This document shows, piece after piece, positions 54,001 to 62,384 of a stretch of DNA of 64,000 nt (position 1 is its first letter; each line of letters starts with the position of its first letter). The notes below the pieces were generated by a model. It worked only from the letters and a program-made list of their open reading frames with translations, was not told the origin of the DNA and did not search any database. This stretch comes from WTGA01 sp965231865. Lineage in GTDB: Bacteria; Pseudomonadota; Gammaproteobacteria; Arenicellales; Poriferihabitantaceae. The stretch is from NCBI GenBank assembly GCA_965231865.1, contig CBDDOJ010000002.1, forward strand, positions 2,024,330-2,088,329, written 5' to 3'. The translations under genes and the position numbers were made by a program.

Positions 54001-54532
54001 GCGAGTCAATTTCGAAAATATAGAAGATCGCGTGCTTGGATGTCTCCTGGACCACCACAGGAGTATCCGAAACGGATTCCCCAGTGTGCAGGCTATCAAG
54101 CCAGACTCCGACGGGGGACGGCAGTCGAGGCTTGTCGGACATCTTGTTGGACGTCTTGTCTGGCGCCTTCGGTTCCTGCCGGCCCGTTGCCCGGACAGAG
54201 TTCACTGCGGCAATCAGGACAGCTGCGATATGCTCGCAATTCCTCCGACGACAACAGGTGCACCTGCTGTCGACCGTATATTCAATATCGTCAATGTGTT
54301 CAAGGTCGTCAAGGTCATCAAGATCGTCAATGTCGGAGTCCACGAAAACGATGACTTCCATTTTATATTCCTTTCCTTTCCGATTTATGTAGGTTCCGAA
54401 AGCGATATCTTCCTGATCATGCGCATCCAGTTTGTACTTCGACCGGATCACCCGGCCTGCTTCGTAGAGCCTTTCCCCTACGGAAAATATGGCATCCCCC
54501 ACATTATCCCGAATCATCCTCAGGGTGATCAT
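51023..54532 (-). CDS. SNF2 helicase with N-terminal SWIM zinc finger
   Basis: From the ATG at 54532, which has GAGGAAAG upstream, the protein is ~1169 residues. A SWIM-type zinc finger CTCCRRRNCEH lies near residue 90, just after an Asp-rich repeat (DDLDDLDDLEHIDDIE) encoded by tandem GTC-rich repeats near 54,300-54,345. The C-terminal half is a SNF2 ATPase: LADDMGLGKTIQALALL (~710), LAILDEAQAV, TGTPMENN, FSQFVSMLRL, LISLKAGGVGLNLTAAD and DRAHRIGQ. Such proteins act in DNA repair or transcription remodelling. It stands alone and is intact. Confidence 0.9.
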   Translation of the reverse strand: MITLRMIRDNVGDAIFSVGERLYEAGRVIRSKYKLDAHDQEDIAFGTYINRKGKEYKMEVIVFVDSDIDDLDDLDDLEHIDDIEYTVDSRCTCCRRRNCEHIAAVLIAAVNSVRATGRQEPKAPDKTSNKMSDKPRLPSPVGVWLDSLHTGESVSDTPVVVQETSKHAIFYIFEIDSRGHSVIQPYKVYVRKDGSAGANSMWSMYLDPVNPAQFLDASDLAVTARLLFYGVNTYGSSPKWPEGKQLWSMLREIIGTGRARAFCPDGTKLTWAESRKVDFSWETMEQGNQQIKARDAEDQPVIIFPFPSLVYLDETTGEMGPAETGLPHALETRLATAPEIPAAASAEVTGAMAAFANDNDRIPLPKVIPFKEEQGRPQGVLILYAIEQNISNDDLLSWSNITAVTYPCAQVRITYKLAPDRLDPGHGDDIQFTRDGTVVRICRNFHAEEALSATLREVAAEYGGNSLVYERFYSAFPEEVHEADIVFRPYLDSDNYSDSEVISFSSEMIPTLRNLGWEVVVEDSWPFQIVDSPAEFSAGIESSGMDWFSLALNAKVDDQVIDLVPIILDIIEKLPMTGSGELVADFNLDEFLQNRSIFASLQDGRHVAIEGERLGPFVSAFLETQGLSGFHVAEAGRALEFAEALEGCGIAWNGGKEILMLGERMKVLADAPDVTPPERLNGELRPYQRKGYGWLQALSESGFGGALADDMGLGKTIQALALLLHCHIEQEAKHPSLLIVPTSLIGNWVQEATQFAPDLKFLILHGPERKELFSKIPDYHVILTTYPLVHRDHELLFAHEYELAILDEAQAVKNPASSTAKRIREIRARQRIAITGTPMENNLTELWSLFDWLIPGLLSDRKNFTKTFRTPIEKHGNTAKQRFLSTRLKPFLLRRTKDEVATDLPPKTEIDQIVPLAEGQRALYEAIRTAMDERVRQAIREKGIHRVRITLLDALLKLRQVCCDPALVKLDAAKAVTQSAKRTRLMELLDELVLEGRKVLIFSQFVSMLRLIEADIVERGWDYAMLHGQTRKRGEEIEKFQTGNASVFLISLKAGGVGLNLTAADTVILYDPWWNPAVERQAMDRAHRIGQDKPVFVHRLIAEGSVEATIRKMQAKKQALADALFEKGGDRPMQLTDEDVQALLAPIDAYTEPLEAGPDYSQLPIRKAS

Positions 54533-54953
54533 GAGACTTTCCTCGCAGATGTACCGCATTCCCGGTCAAACCCGGTTTCCGGAATTCGGGACCGGACCAA
54601 ATCCACACAAGGGCCGGGTCTGCATGTTCCGGATCGGTTGTCCCGTGCAGCGTCCCCTGGCGGATACGTCGCATTCACGCCTTCTTCGAAACCGCTTGCG
54701 TTCATTCTTTCGTCCTCGTTACTGGTTTTGTCGGGTTACGCCGGCCACGACATCAATCCTCCTCACCGAGGCATTGCCGGAAAAACCCATATATAGTAGA
54801 AACTGCCGGAGAATATACACAAAATATGGGATTAATCAAAATTTTTTTTCGAATCCCAAAATATCAACCATCTATGCTCAGCCCCCGTCAAAGAAGAGCC
54901 TGTTTTGAATCCAATGCTCCAGATTTACGCCAGCCTTCGATCACGACTTCCCT
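54533..54953. other. intergenic stretch, no gene recognised
   Basis: About 420 bases lie between the SWIM helicase start and the abiEii stop. Plus-strand open frames here are short and low-complexity (Ser/Arg rich) and look like chance. The helicase promoter should be within it. Confidence 0.4.
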
Positions 54954-55868
54954 TTATCGCAATAGTTGTTCCAGTGCACCTCTTTGTTTTGCATGCTTTT
55001 GGGGGTCTGCCTGCCTCAGCCTCTCCAGGTTGAACAGTTTCCAGCGAACAGCTGGCAATTTCCCGGCCTCAGGCAGCTCGATCAATCCGAAATCCGGCTC
55101 GGCATCGTGGAGAGAGAGCAAAAAGGTGGCGATTTTTCCTGTCAATCTTGACCCGACATCTGCATGCAGAAGGCGCGCTGTCTCCATCAGTATTTCTGGA
55201 GATACCGGATTTCGTACCATGCCGGCAAACTCCGTGTCGTACCAGTCGCCTCTTGGCGGCAACGCCGGCGCCAGCAGTTCGTGCATCGGTCGGCGAGAAC
55301 TTGCCACATACACCATGAATACGCGGAACAGGTCGTCGGTGAGGCCCTCATGCTCGTATAGAAGCGTGACGTCGAACAGGTCCCGGGGATGCTGGCGGTC
55401 GAGCGCCGCAACGAGCTTGCCGGCAAACAGGTCCTCGAAAGCCAACACCTTCATCTCAGCGAATCCAAACTGTTCCGTCACGCACTCGGATGCCACCATT
55501 CTCCGTGGTGGGAGTACCGTGCCCCGTGCCACCGGCGATGTCTCAATCTTGATCTGCACCCGGCCGCGCGTTACCACGATCCGCGTATCGCTGTGCCCAC
55601 CGCCACTCACACGCCTCGCGGTAATCCCGGGGTTGCGTCGGACGATCGAAATGACGATGCGGTCGAGTGCGCTATCGATTTTCTTAAGTGACGAAGAACG
55701 GTCACCGATCAGCAGCCAAGTGAGGTCGATATCCACCGACAGCCTCGGCATGTCCCGGCAAAACAGATTGATGGCCGTGCCGCCCTTGAGCGCGAATGCA
55801 GATTCCGCTGCAACGTTCGGCAGCACATCCACCAGAAGACGGACCTGCGCGAGGTAACGATCAAGCAT
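54954..55868 (-). CDS. abiEii: AbiEii-type nucleotidyltransferase toxin
   Basis: From the ATG at 55868 (MLDRYLAQVRLLVDVL) the protein is ~304 residues. It has the AbiEii/DUF1814 motifs: FALKGGTAINLFCRDMPRLSVDIDLT, where GGTA and D-x-D are the nucleotide-transfer site, and FEDLFAGKLVAALDRQHPRDLFDV. It is the toxin of a type IV abortive-infection pair, thought to act by nucleotidylation of tRNA. The upstream in-frame extension lies within abiEi and is rejected. The start overlaps the abiEi stop (55861). Confidence 0.9.
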   Translation of the reverse strand: MLDRYLAQVRLLVDVLPNVAAESAFALKGGTAINLFCRDMPRLSVDIDLTWLLIGDRSSSLKKIDSALDRIVISIVRRNPGITARRVSGGGHSDTRIVVTRGRVQIKIETSPVARGTVLPPRRMVASECVTEQFGFAEMKVLAFEDLFAGKLVAALDRQHPRDLFDVTLLYEHEGLTDDLFRVFMVYVASSRRPMHELLAPALPPRGDWYDTEFAGMVRNPVSPEILMETARLLHADVGSRLTGKIATFLLSLHDAEPDFGLIELPEAGKLPAVRWKLFNLERLRQADPQKHAKQRGALEQLLR

Positions 55869-56703
55869 CGCCGTCCGCCGCTGCCGATTTCGCCGGAAGG
55901 AGAAACTCAGGCAGGGAGACATGGTAGGTCGGATGAAACCTTCCACCCTGAACAAGCGCCCGCGGCCCGCTACCGAGGTCGATCTGCTCCACTTCCAGGT
56001 ATTTTCGCCAACTGTGTTCATGCCTGTCCGCAAACACGAAGAACAGTCGCCGGACCTTTACGCTGCGACAGACCGCCAGTAGCATCATGAGCCGCTTGGG
56101 CCGCAGACTGGTCAGCCCTTCGAATATTCGATCCAGATTCTCGAAGCTTGCATTGTTCGGCAGTTCATCCAGTGCTTCGAGTATCGCGCGTTCGGGACAC
56201 GATGTCCTGATGGGCCAGCGCCAAATATCCACGGCCCATCCGCTGTCCACGTCCAGGCCGTCGACGTCATCGCCAACCCCGATCGGGTCCCTACCGAACA
56301 GCCTGGATCGATGCAGGACGATCTGTTCCGTTGTCGGCAGACGCTTGATCCAGGAGGGCACGTCACCGTAGAAATGAACGCGCCGCGTTCCTCCCAGGCT
56401 CAGATAGTGAATGTGACCGGCAAAATCCAGAGCGCTTTCCCCGCCCAGATGCACGTTGCAGTTCTTGAAGCGCTGCAGGGAGAGGAGAACCACCTGCCAG
56501 GACAATTCGTTCCCCTGTACGCCGTTCGCCAGCGGACGGCGGTAAACCCCGCGAACGACGCGTACGATCCATCCCCGTGCGGCGTAGTCGTGGATGGACT
56601 TCGCATCAATGCCCCGATCCTTCAGCCACGCCGTATCCACAATAAATCCCGGTGGAAGCACATCGAGGAGAGGTTTCAGTCTAGGTACTCTTAATTGGTT
56701 CAT
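55861..56703 (-). CDS. abiEi: AbiEi-type antitoxin
   Basis: This protein of ~280 residues has an N-terminal winged-helix region (VDTAWLKDRGIDAKSIHDYAARGWIVRVVRGVYRRPL) and the AbiEi central domain (VHLGGESALDFAGHIHYL, RRVHFYGDVPSW). AbiEi represses the operon through the winged helix. The start is MNQLRVPRLKP at 56703; an in-frame ATG at 56709 is also possible, as no clear ribosome-binding site decides. It overlaps abiEii by eight bases. Confidence 0.9.
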   Translation of the reverse strand: MNQLRVPRLKPLLDVLPPGFIVDTAWLKDRGIDAKSIHDYAARGWIVRVVRGVYRRPLANGVQGNELSWQVVLLSLQRFKNCNVHLGGESALDFAGHIHYLSLGGTRRVHFYGDVPSWIKRLPTTEQIVLHRSRLFGRDPIGVGDDVDGLDVDSGWAVDIWRWPIRTSCPERAILEALDELPNNASFENLDRIFEGLTSLRPKRLMMLLAVCRSVKVRRLFFVFADRHEHSWRKYLEVEQIDLGSGPRALVQGGRFHPTYHVSLPEFLLPAKSAAADGDA

Positions 56704-57260
56704 GACCATGAAAATAACACAAAACCAAAATTCCTTGAAAAAAATTATTCAAATATCTTGCGATTACATGGCGATTAGCCATTCTATACAGAAAAAAACG
56801 AAACTTTTATCGGATACGACTTCCTGTGGTATTCCGACTCGAGTATGACGTTCTCCCGACAGCGACCGAATCTGCCCCTTGTCCAGACAGTGGTTCGGGG
56901 ACCTGCAGGATCGCTACTGAGAATGTTCCATACACTCACCCCGGACAGCCTGAAAAATTTATGCTGCAGCGGTGTCGGCCGGGCAAGGAACTCAAACAGT
57001 TCGACCCCGGACAGTCGGAGAACTGCCCAATTTTTATTACGGTCACCAGATCGTCCAGCAGAGTGCGGAAGCCGTGTACCGGTCGTCCTCGTTGGTCCGT
57101 TCGCGTTGTGCCGGGGTTGCACCACCAAACCCCATCGCAACGATCTTCGAATCCGGGTTTCGGGTCCGCCCATTTCGCACTCACAATTGCCGAAGATACT
57201 CCCTACATCCGGGAATCGTTCCACGCTGCCCGGGGGTCTCCAGAACCCGGAGATCATGCC
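56704..57260. other. 557-bp stretch with repeated ACCCCGGACAG, possible IS scar
   Basis: No gene is recognised. The motif ACCCCGGACAG occurs at 56938-56948 and 57004-57014, with a weaker version near 56884. Repeated short motifs at this spacing are seen at the ends of some IS21-like elements, and minus-strand translation gives repeated RLSGV segments. I see no transposase. It may be an IS end or noncoding sequence upstream of abiE. Confidence 0.35.
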
Positions 57261-58427
57261 TTACCGAATCGATTTCCCCATTTTGATGCTTTGTTCACCA
57301 TATTTTCGCTTGATTGCGTCAGAAAGCTGGTCAACCCGGTCGACTCCTGAATCGGCTTCACTGGCATCAAAATGCTCGAAAATACTGGCCTGGACGCCCC
57401 CGTGCTTGCCGAAATTGGAGACACCCACCCCCATGAGACGAATGGAAATACGCTTGTTTTTCAGGGTTTTTTCAAGAATTTCCCTGACCGTGCGCCAGAT
57501 GATCCGGGTCCGGTCCGTCGGCGCATCGAGGGTCCTGGACCGGGTGATCGTCCGGAAGTCATCAAACCGGATTTTCAGGGTCACGGTCCTGCCCTGGAGG
57601 CTGGAATCGCGCAACCGGAAACACACGCCTTCCGTCAGGTAAAGCGTGGTGGATTCGATCGACGGGTATTCGGTGATGTCCTGATCGAAGGTGGTTTCCT
57701 GGGAGATGGATTTGACTTCGCTGTCGGGGGTGACTTTCCGGTCATCCAGGCCGTGCGCCAGTCTCCACAACTGTTTTCCGTACTGTCCAAACAACCGGTC
57801 AAGCAGGGCGGGGGATTGTTTCCGCAGATCCGATACGGTCAGGATGCGATGTTTGGCCAGTTTCGCACTGGCGGCCTTACCGACCCCCCAGATACGGCTG
57901 ACGGACAGCGGATCGAGAAACCGCTGCACTTCCCTGGGATGAATCACGGTAAAACCATCCGGTTTGTCATAATCGCTGGCCAGCTTGGCCAGAAACTTGT
58001 TCGGAGCCACCCCCACGGATGCGACCAGTTTCAGCTCGGTTTTGATATCCCTCTTGATCTTGGTACCGATGGTCGCGGCAGTGCCATGGAGACGTTCGCT
58101 TCCCCGGGGATCGAGGAAGGCCTCGTCCAGGGACAAGGGCTCAACGATGGGGGTATAGCGATCAAAGATACGCCGGACCTGTTGGGAAACCTGGCTGTAC
58201 AAGGCGCTGTGCGGCTTGACAATAACCAGGTCCGGACAGCGTTCCACCGCCGTGGACATCGCCATGGCGCTGTGCACACCGTACCTGCGGGCTTCATAGT
58301 TCGCCGCAGCCACTACCCCGCGACGGGATGGCTGACCACCGACCACCACCGGGTTCCCGACCAACTCCGGATTTTCCCGCTCCTCGACCGAAGCATAAAA
58401 TGCATCCATATCGATATGAATGATCAT
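57261..58427 (-). CDS. dinB: DNA polymerase IV (Y-family)
   Basis: This 388-residue Y-family polymerase has catalytic MIIHIDMDAFYASVEE at the N-terminus and PLSLDEAFLD for the second acidic pair. NKFLAKLASDYDKPDG and a helix-hairpin-helix thumb (SRIWGVGKAASAKLAKHRI) follow, then the little-finger domain. It performs translesion synthesis in SOS-type responses. It is intact and somewhat longer than E. coli DinB (351 residues) at its C-terminus (FDASEADSGVDRVDQLSDAIKRKYG). Confidence 0.95.
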   Translation of the reverse strand: MIIHIDMDAFYASVEERENPELVGNPVVVGGQPSRRGVVAAANYEARRYGVHSAMAMSTAVERCPDLVIVKPHSALYSQVSQQVRRIFDRYTPIVEPLSLDEAFLDPRGSERLHGTAATIGTKIKRDIKTELKLVASVGVAPNKFLAKLASDYDKPDGFTVIHPREVQRFLDPLSVSRIWGVGKAASAKLAKHRILTVSDLRKQSPALLDRLFGQYGKQLWRLAHGLDDRKVTPDSEVKSISQETTFDQDITEYPSIESTTLYLTEGVCFRLRDSSLQGRTVTLKIRFDDFRTITRSRTLDAPTDRTRIIWRTVREILEKTLKNKRISIRLMGVGVSNFGKHGGVQASIFEHFDASEADSGVDRVDQLSDAIKRKYGEQSIKMGKSIR

Positions 58428-59024
58428 GAATCACGCTCCAATGTGTATTTCATCCAATAGCTGGTAAAGTAAGAACCCTGAATTTCCCAACCCGTTAAGT
58501 GTAATGTATTCCCCCCCTGCCCCAAGTCGCACAAAAAACCGGTAGTATCTCGGTTTGGAATGTTTCTAATTCCGCTAAATTTGGTACAATTCAGTATGCT
58601 CATAGGACCGATAAGGACAAAAACACCCAACAGATGTTATCGGCAATGCAGTAATAGCTGTCAAAATTTCTACTGACGAGATTGAGGGCACCGGGTTGAA
58701 ATATCCTGCTAAATCAGCAGCAATTTGGCTAACGGTAAGGCTTGTGCCTAATCTTTAAGCAAGTCTAGACGGACTAAAATTGCAAAGAAAGCGGCTGATG
58801 TCCGATGAGCTAAGAAAGATTCGTAGGCACTTACCTATAATAAGATAAGTGCCGTAAGTTCACCAAACCTCAAATTAATGAGGGGGTGCTTCGGCAGGAA
58901 TGCCACTCCTATGTCTTTAGTGGAGACATTGTGTACCTCCGTGGTTAATACCGCCAGAGTGACGGTTTGGTTGCAAGGGGACACTGTCCTCCGCAGTGTC
59001 CCTGTTTTGTGTTTACACATCAGC
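58428..59024. other. gene-poor stretch rich in short hairpins
   Basis: There is no convincing gene. Several short inverted repeats occur: CTGCTAAATCAGCAG near 58,702, CACTTA/TAAGTG near 58,830-58,853 and CCTCA/TGAGG near 58,866-58,881. A strong hairpin lies at 58978-59002. A minus-strand frame at 58,835-58,970 gives VSTKDIGVAFLPKHPLINLR, which could be the tail of a transposase-associated (TnpB-like) protein, but I cannot confirm this. Confidence 0.35.
58978..59002 (+). terminator. strong hairpin followed by TGTTTTG
   Basis: GGGACACTG pairs perfectly with CAGTGTCCC across seven bases, followed on the plus strand by TGTTTTGTGTTT. It could end a plus-strand transcript of the hairpin-rich stretch to its left. 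It could instead lie just beyond the minus-strand ORF that stops at 59025. Confidence 0.55.
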
Positions 59025-59825
59025 TTAGCTTTTATTTTCCATGGCTGACTGAGATGCCAATTCGATCTTGAGTTCAACAATATCCTTATCGTCATTGTCA
59101 TATACTTGACTGACATTCATAGCAAAAGTACGAAACCAGCGTAGTCGTTTTTCCCTAGACCAAGTTTCACCGCTTTTGGGGACCATGCGCAAAAGAGCCA
59201 TGATTAGGGGGTCAAGACCAAGGTCTCCTTCGCCATCTCTCCCTTTCCCTTCACCTTTACCACTGCTATTCAGCAGAGGCGACTCTTTTTCGTCAATTCT
59301 CCTTGTGACTGGTCTAACTAGCTTGTTTGGAGCTACGTCCCGGAAACCGGTTTGTTGTGCTGAGTTTTCGAATACCTGTCTAGCCCTTGCTTTCTGTTTT
59401 TCAGCTACACCAAGGGATGCAATTTCTTTCTCTAGAGCAGCATTTGGTGGTGTTACACCGTCTTTGTATTTGTTATACAGAGCTTTAAAAAGCGGTACGG
59501 CAAGAAAAGATTCTGCCTTTGCGACTTGTTCTCCTATTGGATCCTGTGTACGACGTCCAAGCTCTGTTAATTTCAGAGAACTAGTATCTTGTCCGACCTC
59601 AATCAGACTAAATAGTTTAGCAGCAGACACCTGACTTCGGACGGTACTACTTTTTGGACTCTGATTTGTCCATGCGGAAATTTGCTCTTGTGTGCATTCT
59701 CCGTGACCAGCATTATCGTGAATAGCATTTGCTATTTTAAGGCTACTTTCAAAATCGGTATACGGGAATTTGATGGTCGAACGCTGACGTTTTACCACCG
59801 GACTTGAGTCATTTTTTTCGTTCAT
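59025..59825 (-). CDS. uncharacterised protein, winged-helix-like N-terminus
   Basis: This 266-residue protein is not one I recognise. Residues ~15-85 (TDFESSLKIANAIHDNAGHGECTQEQISAW, then SAAKLFSLIEVGQDTSSLKLTELGRR) have the helix pattern of a winged-helix domain, as in DUF5343-like proteins. The middle has AEKQKARARQVFENSAQQTGF. A Gly/Lys/Asp linker and a C-terminal LLRMVPKSGETWSREKRLRWFRTFAMNVSQVYD follow. It stands alone and its upstream region is AT-rich, suggesting accessory origin. Function unknown. Confidence 0.65.
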   Translation of the reverse strand: MNEKNDSSPVVKRQRSTIKFPYTDFESSLKIANAIHDNAGHGECTQEQISAWTNQSPKSSTVRSQVSAAKLFSLIEVGQDTSSLKLTELGRRTQDPIGEQVAKAESFLAVPLFKALYNKYKDGVTPPNAALEKEIASLGVAEKQKARARQVFENSAQQTGFRDVAPNKLVRPVTRRIDEKESPLLNSSGKGEGKGRDGEGDLGLDPLIMALLRMVPKSGETWSREKRLRWFRTFAMNVSQVYDNDDKDIVELKIELASQSAMENKS

Positions 59826-60357
59826 CTAGAGCACCTTCTTTCCTTCAGAGGTTAGTATTATGCACTTTAATGCTAAAAAATTAAAAAGTCAAATCTATTT
59901 TGTTATAAATCCATAAAAAGCATTATAAATGGATAGACAGCATTATAATTGATGCCCATATAAGCTACGCACAGCCAAAACGCAGTTGCAAAACTACTGA
60001 TTGAAGCTGGTGGAGAGTTTCGTTACAAGGCAGTTCGGAATATTGTAGCTAAGCGGTGCAGTGCAATGAAATCTGGTCATTCTGCTACACAAAACAGAAG
60101 AACGTACCGGACGCAGTCGCCGCGCCAGAAGAAACGAACGATGTATGAACCGATGGCCTTGGACGCGGAATTAAAGATGGACGGTAGAGTCAAAGAGTGG
60201 CGCGCGCATCGGTAGGTGAAGGCTGTGCCTATTCCCGCCCTTTCGGTAATGCGGGTGGGGTCGCAATTCCACCATGGACCACGTTTCCACTCCCTGCTCA
60301 CCGAACCCGGCGTGCCAATTTCCAGCACCGGGCTCTCCAGCCGGATCAGGCGTCTCG
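59826..60357. other. AT-rich promoter region and unassigned sequence left of the RIT element
   Basis: AGCATTATAA occurs twice within about 30 bases near 59,920-59,955, upstream of the minus-strand ORF, and may be promoter or operator sequence. From 60,060 to 60,357 the sequence is GC-richer and has open frames on the minus strand that I do not recognise. Confidence 0.35.
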
Positions 60358-60448
60358 CACAAATGCCAAGTAGAATAAAATGCCAAGTTGTCGGCCAGGA
60401 ATGGCTTAACCATGCGGTTTTCCCGGCGTTTTTACTTGGCATTTTATT
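60358..60448. repeat. palindromic array at the left end of the RIT element
   Basis: AATAAAATGCCAAGT (60374-60388) has a perfect 15-base inverted copy ACTTGGCATTTTATT (60434-60448). A further direct copy AAATGCCAAGT lies at 60361-60371. They lie just outside the stop of the third recombinase gene, where the terminal repeats of recombinase-trio elements are expected. The CCAAGT/ACTTGG core recurs at the right end (63965-63970). Confidence 0.65.
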
Positions 60449-60454
60449 TGGAGC

Positions 60455-61447
60455 CTATTTCCCGCCAAGAACCGCCATCAGTGCATCCTGTGCCCCATAG
60501 AAGGTCCCTGGACGGATGTCTGGCGGGGTATTTTCCTCCAGGATTTTCAGTTTCTCGGCCGGTGTGGCGCGTAAATACACCTCGGTGGTCTTGACATCCG
60601 AATGGCCCAACCACAGCGATACCTTCCGAGTATCCCCGGTGGACCGCAGAACGGACATCGCACAGGCATGCCGCAAGGTATGGGGAGTCACCCGCTTGCT
60701 GGCGATGGACGGCACGGTCTGTTCCGCGGTGGCAACATGCTGCCGGAGAAGGTAGGCAAACCCCTCTGTACTCATCGGTCGTCCCCGGGCATTGGGAAAC
60801 AGACAACGATGATTGACCGGTGGGCGGACCGCGAGCCATTCGCGCAGAACGGTCCTGGTTTCCTTCCACAACGGCAGTTCCCGTTCCCGTCGGCCCTTGC
60901 CCCGGATACGGATACGTGCCAGTTGGGGGTTGGTGAAATGGTCGAGGGTCAGTCCGGTCAATTCCGAAACCCGCAATCCGGCGGCGTAGCACAGATGCAG
61001 CATCGCCCGATCACGCAATCCCTTCACGGTCCCGATATCCGGGGCATCCAGAATGGCCTGCATCTCGGTTTCATCGAGCCAGTCGATCAGCGGTTTGTCG
61101 GCCCGTTTCTGCACAATGGCCCGCACTTGCAGGGCGAGGTCGAGACAGGCGGGCTCCCGGTATTCGAGATAACGGAAGAAACCCTTTATGGCGGCAAGAC
61201 GTTGATTGCGCGTAGCGACACTGTTCCCTCGCTCCTGCTCCAATACGTTGAGAAAGGCTGCAATGCGCGGGATCGTGATGTGCTCGATCTTCAGGGCAAT
61301 GGGACGTACCCTGGCCTGTTTCCCCAGATAGGGGACAAACAACCGGAAGCAATCCTTGTAGCTTTCGATAGTATGGTGGCTAAAGCCGCGTTCGTCGGGC
61401 AGGTGACCATGCAGGAAGTCCGTCAGGTGGGGGGCCAGATCAGTCAT
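60455..61447 (-). CDS. RIT tyrosine recombinase, third gene
   Basis: From the ATG at 61447 (MTDLAPHLTDFLHGHLPDE) the protein is 330 residues. It has a SAM-like N-terminal domain and the catalytic pattern AAGLRVSELTGL (Arg I), IRGKGRRERELPL (Lys), HTLRHACAMSVL (His-x-x-Arg), LGHSDVKTTEVYL (His/Tyr). The start overlaps the second recombinase's stop by eight bases. A longer upstream extension lies inside the second gene and is rejected. Confidence 0.9.
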   Translation of the reverse strand: MTDLAPHLTDFLHGHLPDERGFSHHTIESYKDCFRLFVPYLGKQARVRPIALKIEHITIPRIAAFLNVLEQERGNSVATRNQRLAAIKGFFRYLEYREPACLDLALQVRAIVQKRADKPLIDWLDETEMQAILDAPDIGTVKGLRDRAMLHLCYAAGLRVSELTGLTLDHFTNPQLARIRIRGKGRRERELPLWKETRTVLREWLAVRPPVNHRCLFPNARGRPMSTEGFAYLLRQHVATAEQTVPSIASKRVTPHTLRHACAMSVLRSTGDTRKVSLWLGHSDVKTTEVYLRATPAEKLKILEENTPPDIRPGTFYGAQDALMAVLGGK

Positions 61448-62384
61448 GGGAACCTCCGCACTGTTGGGCATGAGAACGTTCCGTGGCCTCGGCGATGCCC
61501 TGGAGCAGCATCGGGGTCGATTCCAGGTACCAGTAAGTATCTGAGACATTGGCATGCCCGAGGTAGGTGGCCAGGGCCAGCATGTGACGACTGGGGTCGG
61601 CCTCGGGAACGAGGTTCTCGATGGACCGCACAGCAAAAGAGTGTCGCAGGGAGTGAGGTGTGGGGCCTCGTGGTGCACCGGGCTTGCGGATACCGGTCTG
61701 TTCCGCGAGACGCCGGAAGATAATCTCGGTATAGTTTTTACTGGGCGGTCGACCGGTGGACGCGAGCACGAACAGATGGTCATCCTGGGTTTTTGCCTTG
61801 TGTCGGACCACGAGGTAGCGGTTCAGGGCCTTCCAGGTGGTGGGATGCAGGGCGACCATTCTGGACTTGCGGAACTTGGTGTCATGAATGATCAGACCAT
61901 CGGCGGTCAGATCCTCCAGGGTCAGTGAGAGGGCTTCGCTAATACGCAGTCCGGTGACCGCGATGAGCCCGAACAGATGATGCCAGGTCAGCGGCGTAAT
62001 GGTGCCCTCCGGTTCAATGGATAGCGCGGCCATCAGCAGGGCCTGAATCTCCTCAAGAGAGACCAGATACGGCGAGGGTCGGCGGTGGGACCGTGGGCCC
62101 AGTGCCTCCCGGTGCGGCACTTCATGACGGGCATCCTCGGCATGCACCCAAGCGGCAAAGGCGTGCACCGTGTGCAATCTTTTAACGCGCCGGTTCCTCG
62201 ATACCCCTCCTGCAGCAGCCCATTCCAGCACGGTGTTGGCCTGGATCACGGTCTCGTGGCGGTCCTCGGCAAATCGGGCAAAGCTCTGCAACATGTATTG
62301 GTTATCGATAAACCGGTAGCCAAGTTGTTGTTTTATTTTGACAAAGTGGCCGAGATGTTCGGTCAGGGTAGTTGTCTTGCTCAT
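61440..62384 (-). CDS. RIT tyrosine recombinase, second gene
   Basis: From the ATG at 62384 (MSKTTTLTEHLGHFVKIKQQLGYRF) the protein is 314 residues. Catalytic motifs are AVTGLRISEALSL, HDTKFRKSRMVAL, HSLRHSFAVRSI and LGHANVSDTYWYL. Its ATG overlaps the first recombinase's stop (ATGA). The subtype resembles XerD-like integrases without an N-terminal extension. Confidence 0.9.
   Translation of the reverse strand: MSKTTTLTEHLGHFVKIKQQLGYRFIDNQYMLQSFARFAEDRHETVIQANTVLEWAAAGGVSRNRRVKRLHTVHAFAAWVHAEDARHEVPHREALGPRSHRRPSPYLVSLEEIQALLMAALSIEPEGTITPLTWHHLFGLIAVTGLRISEALSLTLEDLTADGLIIHDTKFRKSRMVALHPTTWKALNRYLVVRHKAKTQDDHLFVLASTGRPPSKNYTEIIFRRLAEQTGIRKPGAPRGPTPHSLRHSFAVRSIENLVPEADPSRHMLALATYLGHANVSDTYWYLESTPMLLQGIAEATERSHAQQCGGSHD

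Noticed and set aside
56784..57257. 157-residue minus-strand ORF with repeated RLSGV segments
   Set aside because: The repeats come from the DNA motif ACCCCGGACAG and the composition is not protein-like. It is more likely noncoding or an IS end than a gene.
60077..60442. 121-residue minus-strand ORF beside the RIT element
   Set aside because: It runs through the terminal palindromes and has no family motif.
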